From Angiostrongylus vasorum (taxonomy: Eukaryota; Nematoda; Chromadorea; Rhabditida; Metastrongylidae), in assembly GCA_018806985.1 (NCBI GenBank), contig JADANN010000387.1, forward strand, positions 62,001 through 126,000: a stretch of DNA of 64,000 bases, read 5' to 3'. Made by a program: the position numbers and the translations under genes. The notes under the pieces were generated by a model that saw nothing but the letters and a program-made list of their open reading frames with translations, was not told where the DNA came from and did no database searches. Of the stretch, positions 21,880-32,999 are shown piece by piece. Each line of letters opens with the position of its first letter. Positions within the stretch are counted from its first letter, which is position 1.

Positions 21880-22727
21880 CCGTGACCAAAGAAAAAAAAT
21901 GAAGAACTTGGTAGCAAAAATGGTCTTTTTTTTATCAATGCGTGCAAACCAAACAGCTTCGGGCAGGATCACGACCAATAAGGATCAGAGACAATGTTGC
22001 AAAACGCTAGATTACGACAAATCTTAAAGAAGGTCACATCGTGAAACTACGCAGGACCAGCACTCAACAAGAAATAACTTCCCCAAGATGCAGTAGAAAA
22101 TACAACTGAACCGGGCCACCCGCGATAATAACGTTTTCAAGACAACGGAACAAATTGAGAAAGTGTTTGTTCTGCATGACATATGATAGCGAGTAATGAA
22201 AATCTGAAGTCACGATAACCACTTTCAGACATTGAGGTGGAAAAACTGCTATATTCAAAAAAAAACGACGAAAAAAGTTTATAGAGGGTATTTGGCCTTG
22301 CTACTTTCCACTACTGGATTCTGATACACTTTTCTGTTCACGTAAAATTGCACAACAACCTAATGCAACAGGGTTAAATTTTATAACCTGCGGAAACGTA
22401 CTATCAGTCGCCAACAAACTGTATTCGCCATGCCAGAAGGCAATGTAGACACACAGTGAAAAACCGGCAGGATTTTACTGTTGTATAACAACAGAGACGC
22501 ACAGATTGTCGATAACAACGATCTAATGTATCGACTGTCGTTCGAAACGACTGATCGAATCACTCTCTCCGAGGATGACAAAATATTGAAAGAAGGGTAA
22601 CAATTCAAGAAAATTCGAATTGCATTAAAGTTTAGTATAAATGAAGTACGTCTACCCGAAAACTCACTGCGGCAATGAAGATATCCCTTTCACCGGCAAT
22701 CGTTTTGATATTTGAGAGTACAAAAGT
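21880..22727 (-). repeat. Repeat E1, right copy (inverted)
   Basis: Reverse complement of 1143-1985 (see that entry for shared landmarks). Its upstream end abuts the 3' end of RTE-B at 22735, so RTE-B landed at or inside the edge of this repeat. Confidence 0.75.
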
Positions 22728-22734
22728 TGTAAAT

Positions 22735-25057
22735 CACTTGTAACCTCTATCACCTGTAGTCCCTTTGATCGTCGAGTGACTCGAGCGTGCGTCAGTAAGT
22801 CTTCCATTTTTCCTGTCACGTGCAAGAGTAACCCAATGGATTCTGCTCGCTCTAGGGGCCCGTCGAGCACCATATCGTTTTTCTAGGCTCTTCGTGAAGA
22901 ACTCTGACCATCGCGCCGGCGGTTTTCCTACGGTACGTTTGACATCCCGAGGAACCCAGTCACTAACGGCTCTTATCCATCGATTGTCATTCATACGCAT
23001 TACTTGTCCGGCCCACCTTCGACTTTTTGACGTGCAGAACAGCATCTCTGATTTTTGACCTTTGATGCAGGTCGGAGCATCGGATCCCATCCCTTACCTG
23101 TGTGAAACGGCATACTCCTAGAATCTTCCTTTCGACTTCGTCTTCGATAACGCTGAGTGACCTTTCATCCTGCCTACGCAACGATCAGGTTTCTCACGCA
23201 CACGTTAGGGCAGGAGGTACCGTTGAGTCGGAAAGGTGAGCATGGAGTCGGGTGTTCTTTGTTCTCTTCACTAGATCCTCGATGCTCTTGAAAGCTCTCC
23301 AAGCCGCTCGTCTCTCCTGCTCAGCGCTGGAGCTAGGTCGTTCACCATATTGATTTTTCCGACCTAGATAGACATCACTGAACCATTCAGAGACATTCCT
23401 TCCGTCGAGTGTGAACGGGCATGCGAAACCAATCCGTTCTTCATGAACATCGTTTTTGTGATATTTAGTTAAAGACCAATTTCTCCACAGGTCCTATCAA
23501 AATCGCCAACCATATGTTCCGCTTGGCTAATGTTTGGTGTTATAAGGACGATGTCATCAGCAAAGCGAAGATTGTGTAACTGCCGAACATCGATTTTCAC
23601 TCCCATACTATCCCATTTCCAATGTTGACATAACGTTCTGGAGGGTAGCGGTAAATAATTTTGGCGTGATGGCATCGCCTTGCTAACTCCTGTTTTGACG
23701 TCAATGTTAATATCGTTGTGGAATGGTGATACCTTGGTTGTGAAATTTCTGTACAGCTCACGAAGATTCTTTATATACTCAGTACATAATCCTTGACTAC
23801 CAAGGGCTTCCAAAACTGCTTCTATCTCGACTGAATCAAAGGCTTTCTGTAAATCGATGAAGGTGAGACAGAGCGGTGTTTTGTACCCTCGTGATACTTC
23901 AATGAGCCTTGTTACTGTGTGGATGTGGTCCATCGTACTAAGTAGTTTTTGAAACCCTCCTTGTTCACTTGGCTGTCCTTCCTCCAGTGTTCTGTCAATC
24001 CTGTGTAGGATGGTTCGAGTGAAAAGTTTGTAGACGACAGACAGTAAGCAGATTGGGCGATAGTTGCCGATATCGTGTAGCTCACCTTTCCTGAACAATA
24101 ACACGGTCTCGGTGGTCTTCCACTGAGTAGGGACTCTGCATTGAGACAGGTATGGCGTGAAAAACCGAGCCACTCTGTTTATCATGACTGGCGGAAGGCT
24201 CTTCAGGTGTTCTGGTCTTATCCTCTCTGGACCTGGTGCTGTTCGATTTTTCACCGACGAAATGGCATGTCGGATTTTCGAAAGGAAGAACGGAGAACCG
24301 GCGGTACATCATATCCACCCTTCTTTATTTCATATGACGGAAGGAGGACGTGGCTATCGAAGAGATCCGAGTAGTATTCGTGAATGATCTTCTCCATTGC
24401 CTTTCTGCACGCTGTAACTGTTCCGTCTGGACGTCGGAGTACAGTCATTTTGATCCTGTAATTCGTGAAGCTCCGATGGGCGCTTCGAACGCTTTTTCGC
24501 AGCCTCTGCAGCTTTAACCATTACTGCAGCTCTTCTCTCTTTAAAATTTTCTTTTATCTCCCTGTTTTCACTGTTTTGCAACTTCGGACGTTAGTTCGTG
24601 GTTGCCCACAGCTCGTGTGATTCCACGCCGGCGTATCAGCTCGAGTGTTTCTGGAGACAGATGTCTCTTGGTGGTATTCGAACTCTCAGCTTTCATAGCG
24701 CTAACGTAAAGATGTTGAATGAACCGGTCGTATTCCTCGTCGACGTTAACGGCAACGGCATCTTCCCAACAGTTGACTAATGAATTGAGTAAGTCTCTGT
24801 TTAAGGTTGTTCTGGGACTTCGGTTTTTGAATTTGGCTGTTTTTTCTCCTTTCCGCCAGAAATAGAATCTTTCACGAAGTAGGTGGTTGTCGATCCCGTG
24901 TAGAATTTTGGAACAACAGCTACATGAGTTGAGGCAAAAGCTTCTATTTATTGTGATGTGGTGTATTTCGTTGTGGTGCTCTCCATTGAAAGGCTTCCAC
25001 GTCCAGCGTTGAGGGTAGGGCTCCTGGACTTGCGAGTTACCATAGATTCTCATGGCC
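22735..25057 (-). mobile_element. RTE-type LINE, copy RTE-B, 5'-truncated
   Basis: Reads on the minus strand. It begins inside the endonuclease at 25053 (YGNSQVQEPYPQRWTW, then HHNEIHHITINRSFCL). It continues through the linker (24830-24570), the reverse transcriptase (24254-23469) and the C-terminal tail (23090-22734). The 3' end is CACTCGACGATCAAAGGGACTACAGG followed by a short GGTGATAGAGGTTA tail. Truncation at the 5' side is typical of target-primed LINE insertion. The truncated end lies about 50 bases before the last exon of SCVP locus B, so B's upstream exons are gone or displaced. Confidence 0.9.
23469..24254 (-). pseudogene. RTE-B reverse transcriptase domain, longest open frame of the window
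   Basis: 261 residues of reverse transcriptase. Visible motifs: PERIRPEHL (9-17), a GNYRPICLLSVVYKLFTR region (63-80), EQGGFQKLLSTMDHIHT (97-113), motif A FIDLQKAFDSV (132-142), and the catalytic FADDIVLI (231-238). The stretch between about 186 and 215 does not match the usual RGVRQGD.ISP.LF motif B. It appears shifted out of frame and back, so the enzyme is probably inactive. It normally copies the LINE RNA at the nicked target. The endonuclease N-terminus is missing from this copy. Confidence 0.88.
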
Positions 25058-25109
25058 TTTCATACTTACCTTCCCACACAAGCTCATTTTAAGAAAAAAA
25101 AGTGTACAG

Positions 25110-25238
25110 ACCACAAACGCCATCATGGCGAACTGGTCGAGAGTGATGTGGCAAAGTGTGGTAAACAGAGCGGTTCGAATGCTGGCATTGGGTCCATTTG
25201 GAGGAAACTTCTTCTCGGCTTTTGCGACCGTCAACTGA
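25110..25238 (+). pseudogene. SCVP-like locus B, last exon only
   Basis: 42 codons plus stop: TTNAIMANWSRVMWQSVVN onward to FSAFATVN, nearly the same as the last 42 residues of gene A (Glu to Val at the residue before MWQ, and ALGPF in place of ASGPF). It is preceded by GTGTACAG, a plausible 3' splice site at the place where locus C also has an intron but gene A does not. All upstream exons are absent: RTE-B begins about 50 bases upstream. The remaining exon is open, but without a start it is a gene relic created by the inverted duplication. Confidence 0.85.
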
Positions 25239-26284
25239 AACGCGAGTTTAATTGTGAAGCGTTCGGAGTAAACTATATCCTTATTGAGTTCACATTGGTT
25301 ATAAAGTTTTGATTCAAAAATTTGCTCAACAGTTTGACTTATATGAAAAGAAAGTTCACTTCTAAATGCGATAAATCACTAGTGTTGTCCTTGTAAACCG
25401 ATTGAAGACTTTTGCATGCAAGTAGTGGTTGGTAAAAATCTCTATGTTCATTCATTTAATAAATGCTCTGCCCTCAGCTTACAATTGGTCAAAAAAGAAA
25501 CCCGTAAAAATTGAAACACGCTGCAAAAACAGTAAATGATTTGGAATAAATTCTTTTACTGTGATATGCTGTGAGCAAAACGCTACTGAACTACAACAAT
25601 TAAAATCATTACGGAATGGATATACCGCTACTTCGTTACCCTTCCTCCCGCCATCCCTAATCTCCCTCACCTTTCACGGATCGGCAACTTTGCACCAGAC
25701 TTTACTAGGAGGACAGAAGCACTGATTTAATTCATTGGTGAGTAAAGGAGAATCACTGTACAAGCTAAATATATAACAATCAATTTCTAAGATGTTTAAT
25801 GGAATCAAACGGATGGCCCAAGGGTAGTTTTGCTCAACCATGGACGCCTTATTTTCCAACGTTATGGAAATGCTTTATAAATTCAAACAAAACGTACTCG
25901 CTGTTCGTTAAGAAATAGTCATATTTGGCGGTATAAAGTTGATTGGACAATGTTGAGAGATGGTCATGTCTCTTCGTTTCCTTTTTCTTCAATCTGTGGT
26001 TTCCCATTCCCAATCATCCTTCTATTTCCCTCCCTTTTTAATGTTTGCCATTTATCTGAGAACTCTTCGTCGCGGATTACTACCTCTGAGTGGCTGCAGA
26101 TCGCGTCCACTTCTCTCTCAACGCTTACTCACGTTGGCGAGCAACAGCAGGTGATGCTTACTTATTTGTGACGGGGAAGTTGGAGATGAAGAAAAACTAA
26201 TTACGGCGATAGGATTTTTGCAGAACTGACTAAATAGGAAATAGATGAGTGTAGGACAAAGCTAATGTTTCCCACGTGAAAGCA
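25239..26284. other. 3' flank of locus B, no gene
   Basis: Mirror of 9701-10720. The first 80 bases also resemble the 3' flank of locus C (48321-48375), sharing GTGAAG.GT, a TA(A/T)CTATAT stretch and TAAAGTTTT. No gene is supported. Confidence 0.5.
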
Positions 26285-26400
26285 TTTTCTCCTCTAAGAA
26301 TGACAAGAGTCCCATCATTTAATTGGCGGATTAACTGATTAATTAAAGGGATGATTAACTGATTAGTTAACTGGCCCTAATTAATTATATCGATAATTGA
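26285..26400. repeat. AT-rich short tandem (right-arm copy)
   Basis: Mirror of 9600-9700, with GATTAACTGATTA units and the partly eroded stem AATGACAAGAGTCCCATCATT. Confidence 0.5.
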
Positions 26401-27679
26401 CGCAAAGGTATATGAAAAGCCGGTCTTTTGAATTATGTGGCAGTTTTCTTAGCCATGCACCTGATATGGCAAATCTATGTAAGAACTCCCGTGTTGAGCG
26501 AATGGAAGTGGGTAGATTGGAAAACTTATATCAAGAGTGCTATGGCAAATAAAAGGAAATTCTTCACTTACGCGTTCACTTCTTTGGATTTGCTTTTTGG
26601 ATATAATCAAGAATCAGGTAGATATATTGAACTGGTTAAGAATATAATTCTAGGAGTCGCCCTCTGATGAAAGTAAGAAGCAAAATCCTGCTGGAAGCCA
26701 TATACCGATGCTTAATTGTTGAATCATCTTACTTTGAGGTACTCAAAACGTCGGACTTTGGTATTGCTAAGGCACATTTCCAAGACAGAATTCACTGGAG
26801 AATTATGGTTGCCGAGCGAATATTTTAATATAACCTACTTTAATCGTAGGCTTTCAACGTCACAGCTGGAGAGAAAAGTGCAAGCTGATAATAAGAGTGC
26901 TTCTTAGAGAACGAATATCGAAAGGCTTCAGTTTTATGGCTGGTCGATAATGAGAGGGAGAACTCCTTTCCCAAAGCGTGTCGACGTAGTAAGGATAGAG
27001 ATCGTTTTGGTCATTCCGAGAGTAGCGACTCTCCTATTCTGCTTTTGTTATTCTCATACTGATTGTAAAGTACCGCTCATCGGTGGTGTGTAGGTTATTT
27101 CAATACTGAATTGAGCGAAGGTGAAAAACAAAGGGCCAATCCCGATAATGTGCTTTGCAATCAATCCTTCACTCAGTAAGCACAACAACTTATTTTTTTG
27201 CTGGTATTAATCAACCTACGAGGAGACATATAAACAGTCCCAAAAATCAAACAGTTGTGTTGTCGCTACAAATTAAAATTCATTTCCTTGCTTCTTTTGA
27301 CAGCTCGAGGAAACATAAGCACTGAAAATATGCATTCGTTGAAAGGATTAGCAGAAATATAGAAACATTTATAGCTGTTACATGGTGAAAACCGCTGATC
27401 TGAATAGCGGTGGCAGCACCACCATTGTAAATCATGCCCACCTAGGCTGATCTGTTAGTGGCAAGGCTCAAGAACCAGTCTGTGAAACGTTTAGGATTTC
27501 TGGTTAGCAAAGTGAAAAAGTGAAATAATTTTTTAAGCGCGTTAATTTGGCAGTTTTGTAAAGTTTTCCACGTTTAGTGAAATGTTATTGTCATCCAGCA
27601 CAATATAATGGCATTCTGAGCGGCAGTTGTTTAGTGGGATATTCACGCCAGCAGCAGGTCAGTCATAGTGTGAGTGGTC
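26401..27679. other. Arm sequence without a recognised gene
   Basis: Mirror of 8391-9595. The frame at 26428-26667 is the counterpart of the minus frame at 9396-9599. The two diverge by frameshifts, so coding function is unlikely. Confidence 0.4.
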
Positions 27680-27835
27680 TGTTCTTTCCAACAGTCTGCC
27701 CTAATAACTGATGGCAAAAGATCAATAGAACTAGCTGAGAGACAGGCAGAAACGAAAGACCCTCATGGTGTGATGGTGAACGCGTTACTCCCTGGAAAGG
27801 ACAATAACGGAGATGAGATGAGGAGACAATACAAT
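27680..27835 (-). repeat. M3 foldback module, partial
   Basis: Mirror of 8230-8390: CTGATGGCAAAAGATCAATAG, CTAGCTGAGAGACAGGC, GTGAACGCGTTACTCC and GGACAATAACGG. It is cut by the M1 insertion that follows. Confidence 0.55.
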
Positions 27836-27839
27836 GGTT

Positions 27840-28690
27840 TTCCTTTCAAACCTTATTGGCTTAAAGTGTTAAAACTGCCACTGGGTGCTTTCTATACGGG
27901 CATAAACAAGTAATATGCTCTGCGCCTTTTATTCTTTATTGGGAGAGGCTAAATGCAGCACCTTTTGGCAATCGTTAAAATTCGCTAACTTTCTACGCTA
28001 CTGCATTGGAAATGCAAGAGGAATGTGGTGGTGAAACGACTTGTTTTTCAGGAAATCAGCTAAAGCAACACGGAACTATTCGTTCATCTTTATTTAGTTT
28101 TCATAAAAAACTCATAACAGTGCCGATAATCCTACAGCGCTGACTGTGCCTTCGATTTGTCATCCGAGAGGAAAATGGAAAAGAATTCTTTGCAATCTGA
28201 ATTGGAAAATTCTCGCTGGCATCACTACTTTGATCCTGCTGTGATGCGGCTCACACAGTGGAGAAGGTGTTTCCGCACCAATTCTCAATCCGCATAAGAT
28301 GGAGCCGTTAACAAACAGTTTTTCAAAATCCGATACCCAAGGAATCGTATGCTGCACAGCAATTTTGTCAACCGAAGATCGAGATCTACTGTCATCGGTT
28401 GGCAAAAAATGCTGCAATCGTATTCATTGCAGCTCTGAGCACCTCTTTTTCTCTAATAAGAAAATAGAGTTACTCATTCGGAGCGTTGTTTTTCGTAAAG
28501 AATTTGGAATGACTTAAAAAACATCTTTCAATCTTTCAGATGACCATTTCATTTGTAGATCGAACATGTTACAACGACGCTCTTACCATTCAGTTTTTAC
28601 TAATTTACGTGTTAGTCACTAAGTTCTGCTTTTTATAAAAATGTGTTTATTTACTATAATTGAAGTCACAATATTAGCTTTCTATTTGCT
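27840..28690 (+). repeat. M1 repeat, right-arm-specific insertion
   Basis: Starts GGCTTAAAGTGTTAAAACTGC and continues ATACGGGCATAAACAAGTAA, TATTGGGAGAGGCTAAATGC, GAAACGACTTGTTTTTCAGG, CTCATAACAGTGCCG, TCGATTTGTCATCC, CAGTTTTTCAAAATCC and GCAGCTCTGAGCA. It ends with GATGACCATTTCATTTGTAG, CTAATTTACGTGTTAGTCAC and AAGTTCTGCT. A close plus-strand copy is at 36660-37370, and the 3' end recurs alone at 42500-42655. No terminal repeat or protein was recognised. Confidence 0.7.
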
Positions 28691-29480
28691 GCCTACTATA
28701 ATTTTTACGGCAGGATATTATGCGATATACAACCACAATTATGCTGAGATGTTTGCAAAATTCGGGATCGCAGGTGTCTGCGGTGGGAACGAACACTCCT
28801 CAACTTAACTGGGTTCAATGCCGATTTGAGCTTTTCAGATCAATCCCTTTGTCGGCTGATTGCTGATGGCACTAATCGATAGAACTAGCTGAGAAAGAGG
28901 CGGTACGAAGGACCCACGTGGTACGGTGTTGAACGCGTTGGCCCCCCTGAAAGGGTAATAGCGCGTTAGTTACAGAGCGGTCCGAAAGTTTGCAAATATC
29001 TCAACATCACTATGGCTATAATTGAAGTGTTTTAAGCACAATCCAAACCTTTTTATTTACTACCTAGTCTTTTTAATGGCAGGGTATGCTGCGAAATATA
29101 ACTCGTATAATGATGAGATATTTACAAAACTCCGGACTGCAGGTGTCTGCGGTAGGGAACGAACACGCTATTGTCCTTTACGGGGAGTGACGCATTTCAC
29201 CACCACACCATGTGGGTCCACTGAAAAAAAATAGGCAGTAAATAAAAAAGGTTAGGGATTGTGATTATAACTATAGCCTCAGCTTAACTGGGTTTAATGC
29301 CGATTTGGGCTCCCAAGATCAATCCCATCGAAGGATGATTGCTGATGGCAAAATGTCGATAGAACTGGAAGGCGAAACGAAGGACGCACTTGGTGTGGTG
29401 GTGAACGCGTTACTCCCCGGGAAAGACAATAGCGGAAATGAGATGCGGAGACAATATTATTTTCCTATGCGTTTGTCAGT
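28680..29480. repeat. Cluster of M3 foldback modules (right arm)
   Basis: Two or three modules in both orientations: TACGGCAGGATATTATGCG (28712), GGTGTCTGCGGTGGGAACG, CTAGCTGAGAAAGAGGC, AATGGCAGGGTATGCTGCG (29075), TTGTCCTTTACGGGGAGTG and TTGCTGATGGCAAAATG. Mirror of 6670-7540. Confidence 0.6.
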
Positions 29481-29814
29481 GATTGGGAGTGAACCGGCGT
29501 GAAATGGGCGACTGTACAACAACTGATTAGACAGTTGAGTCAGCCAAATGTTTGACTAGGTATCTGGGAAGGTGTTTAGTGAAAAACTAATGATCTAATT
29601 GTTGTGAAAGAGATTTTTGACATGGCGTTCGTCTTCCAGATTTTCGTTATCTTCCTTGTCTCTTGATGTCGTCCCTCATGAAGTTAAACTTGAAAGGGCT
29701 TTTACATTCTGTGGAACTCACGGAAGGTTTTGAAAATGAAATTCTCACTTATGGACATCACTCCATACATTCGTTATTCTACGGTAGATTTATAGATTAC
29801 CGCTTTGCCATTTG
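29481..29814. other. Arm sequence, no recognised gene
   Basis: Mirror of 6390-6670. TGATTGGGAGTGAACCGGCGTG also occurs in similar form near 42970-43000, so part of this belongs to a dispersed repeat. Confidence 0.4.
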
Positions 29815-30115
29815 CTCAGTAAAATAAACAAGGGATAAAGCTATCGGCGTTGATCAATCCCTGAGGAAGGCTCCATGCTTTCGACTTCATTTAGCATTGT
29901 TTAGAGGTGATTTAGATTCAAATTCGAGCTTTACAATGACTTGCGGTGACCTACTGATGTATCAAGCCAGTGCTGTTATTCTCCTAGACAAGTCTGGTAC
30001 TAGGTTGCCAACCCAGGAGGGATAAAAGGCTTAGTAGACCATGGGTGCAGAAATCGATTCCACGTATGTGTTGCAGGTCGCCTCAGACCACTACACCACA
30101 CGCCTCCGTTTACTC
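29815..30115 (-). mobile_element. tRNA-derived SINE, copy S3
   Basis: Mirror of S1. On the minus strand: GTGTGGTGTAGTGGTCTGAGG (A box), GGAATCGATTTCTGCACCC (B box), TACCAGACTTGTCTAGGAG, AAATCACCTCTAAAC and the CTCAGGGATTGATCAACGCC 3' block. Confidence 0.75.
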
Positions 30116-30129
30116 AGTAGAAGAAGAAA

Positions 30130-30300
30130 TGAATATATGTTTTAAGTTTTCGAACGAACTGTCAAAATGTATTAGATTTACAAAAGAGAAACAGAGAAAA
30201 ATTGCTTTTCAATTTCTAAACGTTAAAATTAACTCATCGATGGTTTCCATCTATAGCCGACAATTTTCCTTTGGTATTTTTTACGAAAACACAACTTTGA
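30130..30300 (+). pseudogene. Penelope-like element: reverse transcriptase palm-end fragment (right)
   Basis: Plus frame 30045-30311, residues 26-66: EEEMNICFKFSNELSKCIRF, then TKEKQ and FQFLNVKINSS. This follows the recalled Penelope-like pattern directly after the YIDD catalytic motif (EM..CF..LN, I.FT.E, FLNV.I). The YIDD itself would lie in the SINE-replaced sequence upstream and is absent. Only about 45 residues survive. Confidence 0.6.
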
Positions 30301-30309
30301 GTTACAAAT

Positions 30310-30699
30310 GATATTTTCAAACGTTCTCTACAACTGTCGGAACGGAAAACTACCAAGGAAAGATTTGCGGGAATTTAGATTTAAACGTGTTTGGATGTTT
30401 TGCATTCTTCTGACAAAACGCTGGGTTAGGGTGGTTTGTACTTTAGTTCTACAGCCGCTGTTAAAATTTCGCAATAATACAACAGTAATGCGACAACCTG
30501 TTTCAAACCGCTGCGTGGACTGCGCATGAATGGCAATGTGCAGCACCACTCATTTCGACGTCCTGATGAGGTAGTTCTGTAAGGTTCAACATGCTCGTTT
30601 CGCAGTATGGATAGAAAGGGATTGTGAAATAGTTGTAGATCTACGTCATTCAGCTCTACAGAATGGCAGGTATCACTTATAAAAAACATTTCAAACACA
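30310..30699. other. Arm sequence with opposed frames
   Basis: The frames 30308-30529 plus and 30328-30549/30426-30824 minus overlap. Neither carries a motif I can name. It lies between Penelope-like pieces of opposite orientation and may be the element's inverted junction. Confidence 0.35.
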
Positions 30700-31271
30700 A
30701 CATAGTTCACTTTGGCTATGAAAACGATTGGCCAAATAATTTCGAAACCAATTCCAGCTGTCATTTTCCAATTTCCATTCAAAACCGTGCTTAAACGATC
30801 ATCACCACAGTCGAAAACCAACATAAATCATTTATTCCATCATTTAGCAACTGTTAGGGCTCATGCTTTTTTAATTACTCTTTGAAGGAACCCATAAGCT
30901 GGTGAATAGTTAAGGCATGTATATCTATTCCCTTTTTCATGTTCAAAAAGAAGTTCGAGAATGGCTTCAGTTGTGGAGTTATTCGATACGTTGGCACAAA
31001 GCGCGGAAACGTCGAAGTACTTCGTCACGCACTCGCTGTTAGGAGACGCGTTAAGTAGATGTTCTACGAAAATTTGGTTACGCGGAGATGAACTGGAATA
31101 CGTTAAAAAAAATTGGGTAAGTGTTAAACTTAGAAACAATGCTATTCTAACTGTTGGCTTATCTACACAGTTGGTAATGCGTCTAATATTGAACGAAGAT
31201 GGATTAGTTGGTGCAAGTGTCTCAGATGATACTAACTTATGTGTTTTTAATAAATAAGTATAAGACGACAC
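30700..31271 (-). pseudogene. Penelope-like element: reverse transcriptase fragment (right)
   Basis: The minus frame 31271-30861 (136 residues) starts at TYLLKTHK (5-12), fitting the PK.HK-type fingers motif. It continues through RRITNCVDKPTVRIA (30-44), a hydrophobic Leu-rich stretch, SPNSECV (76-82) and motif A KYFDVSALCANVSNN (84-98), then EAILELLFEHEKG. Further downstream, near 30740-30700, IVFIAKVNYVV resembles the LA..FM.KVE motif. This assignment rests on recalled family pattern. Without YIDD, and with the palm end in the opposite orientation at 30130-30300, the copy is dead and rearranged. Confidence 0.6.
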
Positions 31272-31827
31272 ATGTTGGTCTATTTGTTTTAAGGTGGGAA
31301 ATTACGGATGATTTTAAGCTTGCCTCTCTTTCCACTTTAACCATTGATTATTTGCTCTTCGGTATTGACTTTTGTATTCCTTTTGAGATGATGGGCTATA
31401 AAGGGCGGCATCAGAAAAGTCACTAAGCATTCCACCTTCATCTTAACGTCTAAATGGCGAGGAATTAACTGGGAACTCTTACCTTTACCGTCCACTGATG
31501 CTCTAGTGGTCCTTGAATTTATTAGTTTCCTAATATGACGCATACCACATTTTTTGTGTGGCTGTAAGTTTGGAGATAAAATATCTATCACAATAGTGAT
31601 TAAAGGTTTTGAGAACATTTTCCGAGAACATTCAGAATTCTACATCAATTTCGATTAGGCTTTTGTAGTCTATAGGAAGCTCTAAAAAGAAGAAGGCGGC
31701 AATGTCGCCACTTCTCCATTTTCATTCCTATTCGATGTTTCTTAGTTCGCCTAATAAGGGAGTCACTCATAAAACTCATAGGCTTCGCATGCGATACCGC
31801 GCTAGTTTTCGTTAGTAATGAACCGCG
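31272..31827. other. Arm sequence between Penelope-like pieces
   Basis: Mirror of 4390-4960. The minus frames at 31337-31618 and 31645-31869 may be the N-terminal, poorly conserved part of the Penelope-like polyprotein, because they lie upstream of the RT fragment on the same strand. I see no diagnostic motif. Confidence 0.35.
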
Positions 31828-32290
31828 ATGGTGATAAACTTGGGCCGAATTCCAGTTGTGAGCATGCACAGGAGAAGGTCGGGTTTAGATGAATCGGTAG
31901 CGATAATTAAAATACCACCGGATACTCCTCGTCTTCAACTAATTCGTTACCGCCAATATGAGCAAATATGGGAAACACAAATTAGCTTAATTTGGCCCTA
32001 TAACAGTGACGTTAATTGCGTGAGTTCAGGTACGATATACCTGACCGCATTTAACAGTTGTGGAAATGACTATTTTGGCAAAACGGGCAGGCCTTTATGT
32101 ATCCGTATAGAAGAACACCCAGATAGCAAGCAAAAGGTAAGGCAAAGCACCGCACTAGGCACGCACAGAATACAAAAGCACAGCGGAGGCAATTTTGATG
32201 CAAAGGTCACTATCTTCGCACAGAAGAGTAAAAACACAAACGCGCAAAGTTATTGATGCTTTTTGGATAAAGACCATTAATCTTAAAATG
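31828..32290 (+). pseudogene. Penelope-like element: GIY-YIG endonuclease (right, best copy)
   Basis: 142-residue frame. Residues 8-11 (IPVV), 18-29 (SGLDESVAIIKI) and 34-44 (PRLQLIRYRQY) match the spacer that precedes the endonuclease in Penelope-like elements. DVNC at 61-64 keeps one of the usual cysteines. GIY half: GTIYL (68-72). YIG half: YFGKTGRPL (82-90). The catalytic Arg region RIEEH is at 93-97, and an ALGTHRIQKHSGG stretch follows near 110-122. A frameshift near the end puts the AQ..IDAFWI tail in another frame. Position 83 is Phe where Ile/Val is usual. It is oriented opposite to the neighbouring reverse transcriptase fragment. Confidence 0.85.
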
Positions 32291-32999
32291 AATATCATGA
32301 AGGTGTGATTTTGAGGTCATATTTTTGTCGCGCTGTATCTTCGCGTCGACTTCTGATGTGGGGATGGTGCACTCATCAGCCACATGCGACTCTAATCAAC
32401 GGCTGTTCCTCGGTAGATGGCACCTGAAAACGGTGGATTTTTCAAAAAACTGTTGATCATACGATTGCTGCTCAGATTTTTTATCCTTCTGTTTCTCGTT
32501 AATGAAGCGTCTGGCGTAATAAAAAATTGCGTATCAATACACCCTTCCAGGTTCTAAAGTAGGCGATACTGCCGAAAGCGACATTTTTACCGGAATGAAG
32601 GATAAAGTAACACCTCGTGTGCTCTCAACACGTTTATAACAAACTATTTCATTAATTTGCTTCACCGTCGAAAGGAATAAAGGCGGAAGACGTCTTACAC
32701 AGGTACCATGCTCGCACTATATTTCGAAAAGAGTGAGGCCACCAAAAACAGCTGAGTTACACAGCCAAGAGAAATATGGAATCCGCCAATGATCACTATA
32801 AAAAATGTTTTGAAAGTTACTGCTAATTTCTCCGAATCGACAAAAATTCCTACTTAAACTTATTGTGGTCCACTCAATTTTCATTTTTCACAGTGCTTTT
32901 CAGCCCCATTGTGGCGGATGGGTATTCTTGTTTTGAAAATCGTAGCCGAAAAGCAGACGCTCTTTCTCTCTACTAGACTCAGCTATGGCTTTAGACATT
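32291..32999. other. Arm sequence without a recognised gene
   Basis: Mirror of 3236-3860. No gene or named repeat was seen. Confidence 0.4.

Noticed and set aside
22381..22608. Conserved protein shared by 1259-1483 and 22381-22608
   Set aside because: The similarity extends well beyond both frames into non-coding repeat E1, and the frames have no recognisable domain.
30426..30824. 132-residue minus frame beside the Penelope-like pieces
   Set aside because: It does not stay open on the left arm and shows only one doubtful RT-like stretch; treated as part of the rearranged element, not as a gene.
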